A stretch of DNA of 47,476 bases from Candidatus Contendibacter sp. (GTDB lineage: Bacteria > Pseudomonadota > Gammaproteobacteria > Competibacterales > Competibacteraceae). The notes under the pieces were generated by a model. That model made no database searches, was not told the DNA's origin, and saw only the letters and a list, made by a program, of their open reading frames with translations. The position numbers and the translations under genes were made by a program. The stretch is taken from NCBI GenBank assembly GCA_008933795.1, contig WBUJ01000012.1, positions 1 to 47,476 on the forward strand, written 5' to 3'. The first letter of the stretch is position 1. Each line of letters begins with the position of its first letter. This document shows positions 37,546 through 46,677 of the stretch, in pieces.

Positions 37546-40500
37546 TCCCTGCCATTATCCGCTGGTCGATTCACAACCGCCTGCTGGTCATGCTGGCGAC
37601 GTTGCTACTGGCCGGCTGGGGCATCTGGTCCGCCCGCCACATCCCGCTCGACGCCCTCCCTGATCTGTCCGACGTGCAAGTGATCGTCAAGACCAGCTAT
37701 CCCGGCCAGGCTCCGCAAGTGGTGGAAAGTCAAGTGACGTATCCGCTGGCGACGGCGTTGTTGGCGGTGCCCGGCGCGGTATCGGTGCGCGGCTATTCCG
37801 GTTTCGGCGATTCCTTCGTCTACGTGATCTTCGCCGACGGCACCGATTTGTACTGGGCGCGGTCGCGGGTGCTCGAATACCTGAGCCAGATCGCACCCCG
37901 TCTGCCACCGCAGGCGCAGCCGGCGCTGGGACCGGACGCCACCGGGGTCGGCTGGGTCTACGAGTACGCGCTGGTGGATCGCGGCGGCCATCACGATCTG
38001 GCGCAATTGCGTTCCCTGCAGGACTGGTTCCTGAAATACGAATTGCAGTCGGTGCCCGGCGTATCCGAGGCCGCCACGGTCGGCGGCATGGTCAAGCAGT
38101 ATCAGGTGGTGCTCGACCCCAACCGGCTACGCGCCTACGGTCTGCCGCTGGCCCAGGTGCGCATGGCGATTCAGAACGCCAACCAGGAAGTCGGCGGCTC
38201 GGTGCTCGAAATGGCCGAAGCCGAATACATGGTGCGCTCGCGCGGCTACCTGCAAAACATCGAGGACTTGCGGCAAGTGCCGCTGGCCGTCAGTCCCGCC
38301 GGTACGCCGATCCTGCTCGGCGACGTGGCCGAGGTGCGGCTGGGACCGCAATTGCGGCTGGGCGCGGCGGAACTGGACGGTGAAGGCGAGGCGGTGGGCG
38401 GCATCATCGTGATGCGCTCCGGCGAGAACGCGCTGACCACCATCGAAGCGGTTAAGGCCAAGCTGGACCAGTTGCGGCGCGGCTTGCCGGAAGGGGTGGA
38501 AATCGTCCCCGTCTACGACCGCTCCGACCTGATTCAGCGGGCGGTGGTGAACCTGCGCGACAAGTTGATCGAGGAATTCGTCGTCGTCGTCCTCGTCTGC
38601 GCGCTGTTCCTGTTTCACCTGCGTTCCTCGCTGGTGATCCTGATCAGCCTGCCGGTCGGTATTCTGGCTGCCTTCGCTATCATGCGCTGGCAGGGCATCA
38701 ACGCCAACATCCTGTCGCTGGGCGGTATCGCCATCGCCATTGGCGCGATGGTGGACGCCGCCATCGTCATGGTCGAAAACCTGCACAAGCATCTGGAACA
38801 CGCCCAGCCCCGCGATACCGCCGACCGTTGGCGCATCGTCCAGCAGGCCGCCGGCGAGGTCGGGCCGCCGCTGTTCTTCTCGCTGCTGATCATCACCTTC
38901 AGCTTTCTGCCGGTGTTCGCCCTGGAAGCGCAGGAAGGGCGATTGTTCGCGCCGCTGGCCTACACCAAGACCTACGCCATGGCGGCGGCGGCGGGACTGT
39001 CCATTACCCTCGTGCCGGTGCTGATGGGCTGGTGCGTGCGCGGCCACATCCGCCCCGAGCACCAGAATCCACTCAACCGTCTGTTGATCGCCGGCTATCG
39101 TCCTTTCGTCGCTCTGGTCATGCGCCATCCCTGGCCGGTGGTGCTGCTGGCCGGTCTGCTGACCCTGACCGCGTGGTGGCCGCTGCAACGGCTGGGCGTC
39201 GAGTTCATGCCCGATCTGGACGAAGGCGATTTGCTGTACATGCCGACCACCTTTCCCGCCATCGCCATTGGCAAGGCAGTGGAAATCATGCAGCAGACCG
39301 ACAAGCTGATCCGCGCCGTGCCAGAGGTACAGCGGGTGTTCGGCAAGGTGGGCCGGGCGGAAACCGCCACTGATCCGGCGCCGTTGAGCATGATCGAGAC
39401 GGTGATTCAACTCAAGCCGCGTGCGGAATGGCGACCGGGGCTGACGACGGCGGATTTGATCGCCGAACTGGACCGCATCGTCAAACTGCCCGGCCTGAGC
39501 AACGCCTGGGTGATGCCGATCAAGAACCGGATCAACATGCTGGCCACCGGCATCAAAACGCCGCTGGGAGTCAAGGTGGCCGGCAGCGACCCGGCGGTCA
39601 TTCAGCAAGTGGGCGAACGGCTGGAACAGGTGATTCGCGCCATTCCCGGCGCGACTTCGGTCTATTCCGAACGGGTGGCGGGCGGCCGCTACGTGGACGT
39701 GGCTATCGACCGTCTGGCCGCCGCCCGGCTGGGGCTGAACATCAGCGATGTGCAGGAGGTCATCAACACCGCCGTCGGCGGCATGAACGTCACCGAAACC
39801 GTCGAAGGACTGGAACGCTATCCGGTCAACCTGCGCTACCCGCAGGAAGTCCGCGACTCGCTGGAACGGCTGCGAGCATTGCCCATCGTCACGCCGACCG
39901 GGGCCGCCGTACCGCTGAGTCAGGTCGCCGCAGTCAACATCACCGACGGCCCGGCGATGTTGCAGAGCGAGAACGCCCGGTTGACGGGCATCACCTACGT
40001 GGACGTGCAGGGCCGCGACCTCGGTTCCTTCGTCGCCGAGGCGCAAAAGGCCGTGGCGGAACAGGTGGCGTTACCGGCCGGTTATTCGCTGCGCTGGTCC
40101 GGCCAGTACGAATACCTGACCCGGGCGCTGGCCAAGTTGCAAGTCGTCGCGCCGGTGACGCTGGCGGTGATTTTTCTGCTGCTGTACCTGAGCTTCGGGC
40201 GGTTGGGCGAGGCGGTGCTAATCATGGCGACATTGCCGTTCGCCCTGCTGGGCGGGGTCTGGCTGCTGTACTGGCTGGACTACAATCTGTCGGTGGCGGT
40301 CGGCGTCGGCTTCATCGCCCTGGCTGGGGTGGCGGCGGAAACCGGCGTGGTCATGCTGGTCTATCTGGATCAGGCGCTGTCCCGCCGGCGCGAAGCGGCG
40401 CGCGAGAAAGGACGGAGCGTGACCCTGGCCGAATTGCGCGAGGCGGTAATCGAAGGCGCATTGCTGCGGGTGCGCCCGAAGATGATGACCGTCGCCACCA

Positions 40501-40745
40501 TCATCGCCGGCCTGCTGCCGATCATGTACGGCGCGGGCACGGGTTCGGAGGTCATGCGCCGCATCGCCGCGCCGATGGTCGGCGGTATGGTCAGCGCCAC
40601 CTTGTTGACTCTGGTGGTGATTCCGGCGGTCTACCTGATTTGGCAGGGCATGGTGATCGACCGGGAAAACCCCCGCCAAGCTGGGCCGAAACCCCTTATG
40701 GCCAACGCTGTTTCCGAGTGCCCGGAGCGGATCGAAGGGCTGTAG
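37542..40745 (+). CDS. cusA: CusA-type heavy-metal RND efflux pump
   Basis: 1067 residues, with the usual twelve membrane helices and two large periplasmic loops. MIPAIIRWSIHNRLLVMLATLLLAGWGIWSARHIPLDALPDLSDVQVIV is the N-terminus of CusA/SilA proteins. GIAIAIGAMVDAAIVMVENLHK holds helix 4 with the proton-relay aspartate. LSMIETVIQLKP and MPIKNRINMLATGIKTPLGVKV are CusA landmarks; the second includes a methionine of the metal pathway. GVAAETGVVMLVYLD contains the helix 10 relay. It exports Cu(I)/Ag(I) from the periplasm or cytoplasm with proton antiport. There is no cusC-type channel or cusRS next to it. Confidence 0.95.
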   Translation: MIPAIIRWSIHNRLLVMLATLLLAGWGIWSARHIPLDALPDLSDVQVIVKTSYPGQAPQVVESQVTYPLATALLAVPGAVSVRGYSGFGDSFVYVIFADGTDLYWARSRVLEYLSQIAPRLPPQAQPALGPDATGVGWVYEYALVDRGGHHDLAQLRSLQDWFLKYELQSVPGVSEAATVGGMVKQYQVVLDPNRLRAYGLPLAQVRMAIQNANQEVGGSVLEMAEAEYMVRSRGYLQNIEDLRQVPLAVSPAGTPILLGDVAEVRLGPQLRLGAAELDGEGEAVGGIIVMRSGENALTTIEAVKAKLDQLRRGLPEGVEIVPVYDRSDLIQRAVVNLRDKLIEEFVVVVLVCALFLFHLRSSLVILISLPVGILAAFAIMRWQGINANILSLGGIAIAIGAMVDAAIVMVENLHKHLEHAQPRDTADRWRIVQQAAGEVGPPLFFSLLIITFSFLPVFALEAQEGRLFAPLAYTKTYAMAAAAGLSITLVPVLMGWCVRGHIRPEHQNPLNRLLIAGYRPFVALVMRHPWPVVLLAGLLTLTAWWPLQRLGVEFMPDLDEGDLLYMPTTFPAIAIGKAVEIMQQTDKLIRAVPEVQRVFGKVGRAETATDPAPLSMIETVIQLKPRAEWRPGLTTADLIAELDRIVKLPGLSNAWVMPIKNRINMLATGIKTPLGVKVAGSDPAVIQQVGERLEQVIRAIPGATSVYSERVAGGRYVDVAIDRLAAARLGLNISDVQEVINTAVGGMNVTETVEGLERYPVNLRYPQEVRDSLERLRALPIVTPTGAAVPLSQVAAVNITDGPAMLQSENARLTGITYVDVQGRDLGSFVAEAQKAVAEQVALPAGYSLRWSGQYEYLTRALAKLQVVAPVTLAVIFLLLYLSFGRLGEAVLIMATLPFALLGGVWLLYWLDYNLSVAVGVGFIALAGVAAETGVVMLVYLDQALSRRREAAREKGRSVTLAELREAVIEGALLRVRPKMMTVATIIAGLLPIMYGAGTGSEVMRRIAAPMVGGMVSATLLTLVVIPAVYLIWQGMVIDRENPRQAGPKPLMANAVSECPERIEGL

Positions 40746-40897
40746 CGGGAACCGTCGATCACGGAAAAAGTTTCGGGGGAGTACACTGCTCCGCGGCCGG
40801 CCAACGCCTCCGGGCAGCCTGCCCGACGTCGCCGCTCTGGACCCGACGCCACGAACCCGCATCGAACCTTCAAACCCATTCCCGGAGAAGTCGCCAC

Positions 40898-41377
40898 ATG
40901 AACCAGAACGCCTTTCAGGACTACTATCCCGACGAACTCAGTCACTGCTACGGCTGCGGCCGGCTCAACGAGCAGGGCCTGCAACTCAAAAGCCGGTGGG
41001 ATGGCGAGGAATCGGTCGCCGTGTTTCAACCCCGCCCTTATCACATCGCCATTCCCGGTTATGTGTATGGCGGCCTGCTCGCTTCGCTGATCGACTGCCA
41101 CGGCACCGGCACGGCGGCGGCGGCGGCCTATCGCGCAGCAGGTCGGTCCATGGGGAGCGAGCCGCCCTTTCGCTTCGTGACCGCGTCGCTGCAAGTGGAC
41201 TATCTGCGTCCGACTCCCATGGGCGTGCCGCTCGAAATCCGGGGACGGGTCCAGGAAGTGAAGGGACGCAAGGTGGTGGTCAGCGCCACGGTCGCGGCAG
41301 ACGGGGCGGTATGCGCGCGCGGCCAAGTGGTGGCGGTCCAGATGCCGGAGCACATGATGCCCAGGGCCGAGGATTGA
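40898..41377 (+). CDS. Hotdog-fold thioesterase (PaaI/YiiD-like)
   Basis: 159 residues with CCCGGAG before the ATG. CYGCGRLNEQGLQL at the N-terminus is typical of PaaI-like thioesterases of this group. PGYVYGGLLASLIDCHGTGTA follows, forming the central hotdog helix (GGLLAxLxDxxG pattern with the catalytic aspartate). LQVDYLRPTPMGVPLEIRGRVQEVKGRKVVVSATVAADGAVCARGQVVAV makes up the sheet. It hydrolyses an acyl-CoA of unknown type. It is separated from cusA by 152 bp, with no clear promoter. Confidence 0.88.
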   Translation: MNQNAFQDYYPDELSHCYGCGRLNEQGLQLKSRWDGEESVAVFQPRPYHIAIPGYVYGGLLASLIDCHGTGTAAAAAYRAAGRSMGSEPPFRFVTASLQVDYLRPTPMGVPLEIRGRVQEVKGRKVVVSATVAADGAVCARGQVVAVQMPEHMMPRAED

Positions 41378-41446
41378 AGAAGGCGGAACCGGCCCACCCG
41401 GCCACGACCCGGCGATGGCTTCAAAAACGATCCAGGGGAGTCCACC

Positions 41447-42013
41447 ATGTCACTGCTCAATTCTCCCACCCACTACGGCGCGATGACCCGTTTTCTGCAC
41501 TGGGCGGTCTTCCTGCTGTTCGTGTATCAGTACCTGGGCGCCAACCTGATGACCCGGATCGGATCGGGCAAGACCCTGTTCGGGCTGACGCAAGGCAGCT
41601 ATTACAACTGGCACAAGTCCATCGGGCTGACGTTGTTGGCGCTGGCGTTGTTGCGTCTGGCCTGGCGCAAACTGACGCCGTTGCCGGACTGGGCGCCGAC
41701 GCTCACCCCGACCGAACGCGCGATCTCTCACTGGAACGAGACGCTGCTGTACGGGTGCATGATCCTGATGCCGGTCAGCGGGTACCTGTTCGTCATGGCG
41801 GGCGATTACGGGATCAAACTGTTCGGCGGGTTTGATTTGCCCAACCCCATCGGCAAGCAGGAAGGGCTGGCGACGCTCGCTCGCGTCGTCCACATCGTGA
41901 CCGCCTACGCTACCGTGGTCGTCGTAGCCTGGCACGTCGGCCTGGGCTTCAAGCATCAGATTTTTGATCGAGACCGGTTTCTCGACCGGATGTTGCCCTT
42001 CGTCCGGCGATGA
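41447..42013 (+). CDS. Cytochrome b561 family protein
   Basis: 188 residues and four hydrophobic segments. H18 (FLHWAVFLL), H56 (NWHKSIGLTLL), H149 (ARVVHIVTAYA) and H163 (VAWHVGLGFKHQ) are the four haem-binding histidines of prokaryotic CybB-type b561. It carries electrons across the inner membrane. The start has TCCAGGGGAG upstream. The last bases overlap the next gene's ATG (ATGA), coupling it to an RND-type adaptor. Confidence 0.92.
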   Translation: MSLLNSPTHYGAMTRFLHWAVFLLFVYQYLGANLMTRIGSGKTLFGLTQGSYYNWHKSIGLTLLALALLRLAWRKLTPLPDWAPTLTPTERAISHWNETLLYGCMILMPVSGYLFVMAGDYGIKLFGGFDLPNPIGKQEGLATLARVVHIVTAYATVVVVAWHVGLGFKHQIFDRDRFLDRMLPFVRR

Positions 42014-43023
42014 GGCCCAGCGCGCGGCAAGGGATCATCTGGACGCTGATCGCGCTGGGCCTGCTGGCTGGCGGCGGCTGGGCGGGTTGGCGATGGCTCG
42101 GCCCGGTGACGGTCGAAACCGCGCGGCCCAGCCGGGGACCGGCGGTGCGGGCGGTTTACGCCGCCGGCACGGTGGAACCGATCGTGATGTTGCCCATCGC
42201 CCCGCGCAGCGCGGGCCGGCTGATGGAACTCGACGTCGACGAAGGCGCCCAGGTCCGCGCGGGGCAGACGCTGGCTCGACTGGAGGATGCCGATCTGAAA
42301 CAGTCGGTGGACGAACTCGAAGCGCGGGCGCTGTTCGCCAAGGCGCAACTCGATCGCGCCCAGACCTTGCTCGACCGGGGTCTGGGCACGGTGCTGGAGC
42401 GGGACCGGGCGCGATCCGAATCGCGGGCGGCGGACGCGGCGGCGGCGCGCGCCCGAGCGCTGCGCGGCTTCATGAATCTGACCGCCCCGGCCGACGGGCA
42501 AATCCTGCAACGCGACGGCGAGATCGGCCAAGTGATTCCCGCCAATCAGCCGATCTTTTACTTCTCCCGCCGCGCGCCGCTGCGCATCGAGGCCGAGGTG
42601 GACGAGGAAGACATCCTGCTGGTGCGGCCCGGTCAGCGCGTGCTGATTCGCGCGCCCGCGTTGCCGGATCGGGTGCTCGACGGCCGGGTCGCCAAGATCA
42701 CCCCCAAGGGCAATCCGGTGACCCGGGGCTATCGGGTGTGGATCGATTTTGAGGACGAAACCCCCTTGCGCATCGGCATGACCGCCGAGATCAACATCGT
42801 GGTAGCCGAGCGATCGAACGCGCTGCTGGCGCCGACGACCGCCGTGCGCGAAGGTCACGTCTGGATCGTGCGCGACGGACGCCTGCGGCGCCAACCGGTG
42901 CAAACGGGCTTCGGCGGCGAAGCCCGGACGGAAATCCTCTCGGGTCTTGGCGATGACGACACCTTGGTCATCGGCCCTGCGGCTGGGTTGACCGAGGGTC
43001 GACGTGCGCGCGCCGAGCTTTGA
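42010..43023 (+). CDS. HlyD/RND-type membrane fusion protein without a partner pump
   Basis: 337 residues. An N-terminal anchor (IIWTLIALGLLAGGGWAGWRWL) precedes lipoyl half 1 (AGRLMELDVDEGAQVRAGQTLARLEDADL), a coiled coil (about 95-150), lipoyl half 2 (LTAPADGQILQRDGEIGQVIPANQPIFYF) and a beta barrel (RIEAEVDEEDILLVRPGQRVLIRAP). No pump gene follows. It could serve the ABC exporter at 19455-22547 or the Cus pump, both of which already have an adaptor, or a pump elsewhere. Coupling to the cytochrome b561 gene is odd. Confidence 0.88.
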   Translation: MRPSARQGIIWTLIALGLLAGGGWAGWRWLGPVTVETARPSRGPAVRAVYAAGTVEPIVMLPIAPRSAGRLMELDVDEGAQVRAGQTLARLEDADLKQSVDELEARALFAKAQLDRAQTLLDRGLGTVLERDRARSESRAADAAAARARALRGFMNLTAPADGQILQRDGEIGQVIPANQPIFYFSRRAPLRIEAEVDEEDILLVRPGQRVLIRAPALPDRVLDGRVAKITPKGNPVTRGYRVWIDFEDETPLRIGMTAEINIVVAERSNALLAPTTAVREGHVWIVRDGRLRRQPVQTGFGGEARTEILSGLGDDDTLVIGPAAGLTEGRRARAEL

Positions 43024-43075
43024 CAGGATCGGGGCAAGGCGCCGTTCGTTCGAGCGTTTCAATCCCGGATTTCCA

Positions 43076-43104
43076 TTGCGATTGCCCTGGGGCCCGTCGA
43101 TAAT
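43076..43104 (+). promoter_or_regulatory. Promoter for the leader RNA and 92-residue protein
   Basis: TTGCGA (43076-43081) and GATAAT (43099-43104) are exactly 17 nt apart, a near-consensus sigma-70 promoter. A start near 43111 gives a leader of about 211 nt before the ATG at 43322. The perfect palindrome AAACCATGGTTT at 43114-43125 sits at the expected start of the transcript. Confidence 0.55.
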
Positions 43105-43157
43105 AGCCCATGCAAACCATGGTTTTTTGTGTTAAGCTATTCGAAGTCAAGCAATTC

Positions 43158-43277
43158 AAAAAAGCCGAACCTACCGCGAGATAGGGGCGGAAAGTCGCGG
43201 ATCCTGGAACCGCTTTCAGGACAGCCGGACTGCCGGGGACGCCGCCGTCAGGGTCGTCGAGGGCAGTTCGGTTTTTT
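43158..43277 (+). ncRNA. Structured leader RNA, GEMM-I-like riboswitch candidate
   Basis: An outer helix forms between AAAAAA-G-CCGAA (43158-43169) and UUCGGUUUUUU (43267-43277). Inside lies hairpin P2 (CCUACC-GCGA-GAUAGG, 43170-43185) with a GNRA tetraloop, followed by GGGGCGGAAAGUC. Helix P3 is UCCUG (43202-43206) with CAGGA (43217-43221), followed by ACAGCCGGA. The order AACC, stem, GNRA, stem, GGG-CG-AAAG, stem, CAGCCGG is that of GEMM-I (c-di-GMP-I) aptamers. It departs from them by an extra hairpin before the 3' strand of the outer helix. Class is inferred; structure follows directly from the bases. Confidence 0.55.
43225..43277 (+). terminator. Intrinsic terminator within the leader RNA
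   Basis: CCGGACTGCC (43225-43234) pairs fully with GGCAGTTCGG (43262-43271), with one G-U pair, and six T follow at 43272-43277. The 27-base loop carries a further small stem (GAC/GTC). Its 3' strand and T-run are the same bases that close the outer helix of the aptamer, so the two folds compete. Confidence 0.7.
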
Positions 43278-43321
43278 GTTTTTGGAACGTGCGAATAGCA
43301 GTAGAGACGGGGAGACGTGTC

Positions 43322-43600
43322 ATGTTGAGCTTCGAGGATTGCGTCGGGTTGAGCGACCTGGACGAAGAGGAAATCGCGGCCATCGCCGAACACGAGCATG
43401 TGCCGGAAATCGTCGCCGCCGAGATGGGCTGTTGGCTGGCTCACAACCCTGGCGGTGAATTCACCATCGAACACATCATCGAGGATGATATCGAAATGGC
43501 CACGCGCCATGGCCATCCACAGGAAGCGCGGCACTGGAAAGAGGTGCTGGATCACTTCGCCGCCAACCACCCCCACGGGATGGAATGCGAAGCCGCCTGA
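43322..43600 (+). CDS. Conserved small acidic protein, 92 residues, unknown function
   Basis: MLSFEDCVGLSDLDEEEIAAIAEHEHVPEIVAAEMGCWL is acidic and helical, with a histidine-rich C-terminal half (ATRHGHPQEARHWKEVLDHFAANHPHG). I recognise it as like uncharacterised proteobacterial small proteins beginning MLSFEDCV, but cannot name a function. No signal peptide or membrane segment is seen. GGGGAG lies 8 nt before the ATG. It is alone in its unit, between the leader terminator and the terminator at 43616-43641, so its expression is presumably set by the leader. Confidence 0.8.
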   Translation: MLSFEDCVGLSDLDEEEIAAIAEHEHVPEIVAAEMGCWLAHNPGGEFTIEHIIEDDIEMATRHGHPQEARHWKEVLDHFAANHPHGMECEAA

Positions 43601-43615
43601 TTTCGGCGTCAACCA

Positions 43616-43641
43616 AACCCCGCCCCGCGCGGGGTTTTTTT
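43616..43641 (+). terminator. Intrinsic terminator, shared by the small gene and the convergent kinase
   Basis: AACCCCGC-CCCGC-GCGGGGTT followed by TTTTT. Its T-run on this strand also holds the stop codon of the sensor kinase on the other strand; the minus-strand T-run is short, so it acts best for the plus strand. Confidence 0.85.
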
Positions 43642-44986
43642 ATGGATCACCGACCGACGGGCAGGGCAGTGCGACCTCGGCAAGAAAACCGCCAAGGCCA
43701 TCGGAGCGACCCAGCCACAGGGTTCCGCCATATTGCGCGACGATATCGCCGGCGATGGCCAAGCCCAGGCCGTGACCGGCGCGGGACTCGTCGATCCGCG
43801 TCCCGCGTTGCCGCAACGCTTCCAACCGGTCTGGCGGGCAACCCGGCCCATCATCCTCGATCCGCAACCAGAGATGCGCCGTGTCCGCGCCAGCGGTCAG
43901 CCGCACCTCGGTTTCCGCCCACTGACAGGCGTTGTCCAGCAGGTTGCCCAACAGTTCCAGCAGGTCGTCGCGGTCGCCGGCAAACCCGCTGCCCGGCGGA
44001 ATCCGGGCTTCGATGGCGAGATCCCGGTCGCGATAAATGCGGCGCAGGATCGCGACTAGGTCGGCTGCCTCCCGATCGAGCAGCACCCGCTGGCCGGGTG
44101 CGCCGCCGCCGGCGATGCGCGCCCGCTTGAGTTCGCGTTCGGTCAGGGAGCGGATGTGCTGGAGCTGTTGGCGAAAATCCCGCCACCAGCCGGTGGCGTC
44201 GCCGGCTGGCGGGGGTCGTTCGGCGAGTTGGGTGAGGGCGGTCAGCGGGGTCTTCAAGGCATGGGCGAGATTGCCCAGAGCATGGCGGGACCGGCGCTGG
44301 CGCTGGTTCAGCAAGTCGAGCAGACGGTTGAGTTCGGCGACCAGCGGCCGCACCTCATCCGGCGCTTCCAGCGACAGTTGCGGAATTTCCCCGCGCGCCA
44401 GCCGGGGCAGTTCGCGGCGAACCTGCTCCAGTGGCGCCAAGCCACGCCGCACGATCCGTCGTTGCAGCAGCAGCAGTGCGCCAAACAGCGCCAAGGCGAT
44501 GAGAATGAATTCCAGCAGCAGGCGGCGAAGGCCAGCGTTCACCGGAGTGAAATCCTCGGTCACGGCGATGGCGACCGGCTGATCCTGGACCCGGAAGGCG
44601 CGACCCACCAACAGCAGCCGCTGCTCCTGCGGGCCGGTGACGAAGGCCCGAGTGACGCGGTCGGCGGCGAGCGGCGGCAGCGTCAGGTCGGCGTCCCACA
44701 GCGAGCGGGAACAAAGTTCGCTGTTGGCGGTTTCGATCTGGTAATAGTGGCCCGAATACGGTTGGCGGAAGTTGGCGCCGATCCGGTCGGCGGCCAGTTG
44801 CGGCTGGCCGCTGGCGTCGAAGCTCAGGGCGGCCAGCACGATTTCCAAATCGTGTTCCAGACGGGCAGCGACGAAGTTCTCGGCCATTTGCCGCAACGAG
44901 TAGCCGCCGATGGCGACCGCCAGGAGGATCAGCAGGGTCAGCACTAAGATCAAGCCGGTGGACAGCCGGGCTTGCAGCGAGGTCAT
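43640..44986 (-). CDS. PhoQ-like sensor histidine kinase
   Basis: 448 residues. Two membrane helices (about 7-28 and 157-177) flank a periplasmic sensor of about 130 residues. HAMP-like [21 protein letters not shown] follows. HisKA has [15 protein letters not shown] with the phosphoacceptor histidine. HATPase has [17 protein letters not shown] (N box), IEDDGPGCP (G1) and [18 protein letters not shown] (G2). The architecture and short HisKA match PhoQ-type kinases. Its ATG overlaps the regulator stop (ATGA). The stimulus is not visible; the neighbouring PepSY and cytochrome b genes may be targets or sensors. Confidence 0.92.
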   Translation of the reverse strand: MTSLQARLSTGLILVLTLLILLAVAIGGYSLRQMAENFVAARLEHDLEIVLAALSFDASGQPQLAADRIGANFRQPYSGHYYQIETANSELCSRSLWDADLTLPPLAADRVTRAFVTGPQEQRLLLVGRAFRVQDQPVAIAVTEDFTPVNAGLRRLLLEFILIALALFGALLLLQRRIVRRGLAPLEQVRRELPRLARGEIPQLSLEAPDEVRPLVAELNRLLDLLNQRQRRSRHALGNLAHALKTPLTALTQLAERPPPAGDATGWWRDFRQQLQHIRSLTERELKRARIAGGGAPGQRVLLDREAADLVAILRRIYRDRDLAIEARIPPGSGFAGDRDDLLELLGNLLDNACQWAETEVRLTAGADTAHLWLRIEDDGPGCPPDRLEALRQRGTRIDESRAGHGLGLAIAGDIVAQYGGTLWLGRSDGLGGFLAEVALPCPSVGDP

Positions 44987-45654
44987 GCGTCGCCGGCTCC
45001 AAGGATATAGCCCTGGCCGCGGCGGGTGGCGATCAGCTCGCGGCCGAACTTGCGGCGCAGCCGGTTGATGTAAACCTCCAGCACGTTGCTGTCGCGCTCG
45101 GCATCGAAATCGTAGACGTGCTCGGTCAGCCGGGCCTTGGACAGCACCCGGCCGGGATGGCGCATGAAATAGCGCAGCAGGCGGAATTCGGTGCCGGTCA
45201 GCTCGAAGGTTTCATCGGTGGCTAGGACTCGCGCGGTCTGGGCGTCTTCGTCCAACTCCAAACCGGCAATCCGCAAGGGGCCGTGCGGCCGGGCGATCCC
45301 GCGCCGCAGCAATGCCTGGAGCCGCGCCAACAGTTCGGCGACATGGAACGGTTTGCCCAGGTAATCGTCGGCGCCGGCCTTGAACCCGTCCACCTTCTCG
45401 TGCCAAGCGTCGCGGGCGGTCAGAATCAGTACGGGGACCGGATTGCCCGCCGCGCGCCAGTGGCGCAGCACGTCCAGCCCGGAACGGCCGGGCAGGCCCA
45501 AGTCCAGCACTACCACATCGTAGGGTTCCGATTCGCCCATGAATTCGGCGTCCACGCCATTCGCGGCCACATCCACGGCGAAGCCGGCCTGTTCCAAGTC
45601 CCCGTGCAGGCGACCGCTCAACAAGGCGTCGTCCTCAACCAGTAGCAAGCGCAT
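44983..45654 (-). CDS. PhoP/OmpR-family response regulator
   Basis: 223 residues from ATG 45654 (the frame extends 8 codons further). Receiver: [15 protein letters not shown] with the acidic pair, [17 protein letters not shown] with the phosphorylated aspartate near 51, ILTARDA and the KPF lysine ([10 protein letters not shown]). The winged-helix domain has [54 protein letters not shown] and RGQGYIL. It is a DNA-binding activator or repressor paired with the kinase. It starts 2 bp after the upstream PepSY stop. Confidence 0.94.
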   Translation of the reverse strand: MRLLLVEDDALLSGRLHGDLEQAGFAVDVAANGVDAEFMGESEPYDVVVLDLGLPGRSGLDVLRHWRAAGNPVPVLILTARDAWHEKVDGFKAGADDYLGKPFHVAELLARLQALLRRGIARPHGPLRIAGLELDEDAQTARVLATDETFELTGTEFRLLRYFMRHPGRVLSKARLTEHVYDFDAERDSNVLEVYINRLRRKFGRELIATRRGQGYILGAGDA

Positions 45655-45656
45655 CT

Positions 45657-45968
45657 CTAATCCCGTTTTACTCGCCACAGTTCGCCGCTGCGGGCGTCGT
45701 ATTCAAATTCCCGCACCACGCCGTCGTCGCCCAGCATTTTCAGTTCGTAGACGTAGCGGTCCCGCTCGAATTCCAGTTCCGCTTCCAGCAGTTGACCGCC
45801 GGGATGCTGGCGGCGGTGGTTGGCGATGATGGTTTCCAGCGACAAAATTTGCCCCGCGCCGCGCAGTTGCCGGGCCTTATCGTGATCGCGGTCGGCCAGA
45901 ACCGGGACAGCGGCGCACAGGCCCGTCGCCAACAAAGCGATGGCGACGAGTTTAAGGGAGCGGCGCAT
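45657..45968 (-). CDS. Secreted PepSY-domain protein
   Basis: 103 residues. A signal peptide ([22 protein letters not shown], cleavage after ADA-type VLA) is followed by a PepSY fold: [63 protein letters not shown]. PepSY proteins are periplasmic and often sit next to two-component systems; their role is uncertain. It lies 29 bp downstream of cytochrome b and 2 bp before the response regulator. Confidence 0.88.
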   Translation of the reverse strand: MRRSLKLVAIALLATGLCAAVPVLADRDHDKARQLRGAGQILSLETIIANHRRQHPGGQLLEAELEFERDRYVYELKMLGDDGVVREFEYDARSGELWRVKRD

Positions 45969-45997
45969 GGCGGCATTCCAACGGGCGCATCGCCGGC

Positions 45998-46609
45998 TCA
46001 GGCCCGCTTGCGCCCGGTGATCATGGCGTGGGCCAGGTTCTCGCGGTGCAGCAGGCTTTCCCAGATCACGCCGACCAGGTGCCCGACCACCAGCAGCAGG
46101 GTGAAGTTGGCGAAAAATTCGTGGACCTCCTCGATGGAGTGAATGGCCGCGTCACTGCTGGCCAGCAGCAGACTGGCCAGCGGACCCAGCCCCTTGTCGG
46201 CGCCGTACAGCATCAGTCCGGCGACGACGGTGATGGTCAGGCTCAGCAGCAAGGCGACGATCATCGCCCCACCAGCGGGATTATGGCCCAGATGGCGGGG
46301 CGCGCGCAGGGTCAGAACATCCTTGACGTAGCGCAGAGTCTCGCGCGGTCCGCGCACGAAGTCGCTAAACCGGGCATGGTGCGGTCCGGCGAAACCCCAG
46401 AGCAGTCGGAACAGTAACAGCCCGGCGATGGTGTAGCCAGCCCAGACATGGATAGCTTGCAGCCAGTCGCCATCCACCTGGTCCAGGAGATCTTCAAACG
46501 GTCCTTCCTGGCTGAAGTAGGCGAGGGTAAAAGCGACGACCAGGGTCCAGTGGAACAGACGGACCAGCGGGTCCCAGACTAGGATTTCGTTAGGGGTAGG
46601 GTTGGTCAT
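45998..46609 (-). CDS. Cytochrome b561/Ni-Fe-hydrogenase-type cytochrome b
   Basis: 203 residues. VWDPLVRLFHWTLVVAF has the first haem histidine, AIHVWAGYTIAGLLLFRLLWGFAGPHHARF a second, and EEVHEFFANFTLLLVVGHLVGVIWESLLHRENLAHAMITG the others. Four membrane segments. It moves electrons across the inner membrane; the partner is unknown, perhaps a periplasmic haem protein. AAAGG precedes the ATG. It belongs with the two PepSY proteins flanking it. Confidence 0.92.
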   Translation of the reverse strand: MTNPTPNEILVWDPLVRLFHWTLVVAFTLAYFSQEGPFEDLLDQVDGDWLQAIHVWAGYTIAGLLLFRLLWGFAGPHHARFSDFVRGPRETLRYVKDVLTLRAPRHLGHNPAGGAMIVALLLSLTITVVAGLMLYGADKGLGPLASLLLASSDAAIHSIEEVHEFFANFTLLLVVGHLVGVIWESLLHRENLAHAMITGRKRA

Positions 46610-46677
46610 GAGTCAAACCTTTCGTTGACGCCTCCACCGCGTTGGCGGGGAGGCGGGATGTTTTGCAGCCTTGCGCC

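Noticed and set aside
38127..40046. 639-codon minus-strand frame opposite cusA
   Set aside because: Antisense shadow of the RND pump; composition is repetitive Asp/His/Gln and no domain is recognisable.
40710..40745. CusA tail (SECPERIEGL) as another translated repeat
   Set aside because: It resembles tails seen from dispersed repeats, but no second copy is present in the window, so it cannot be supported.
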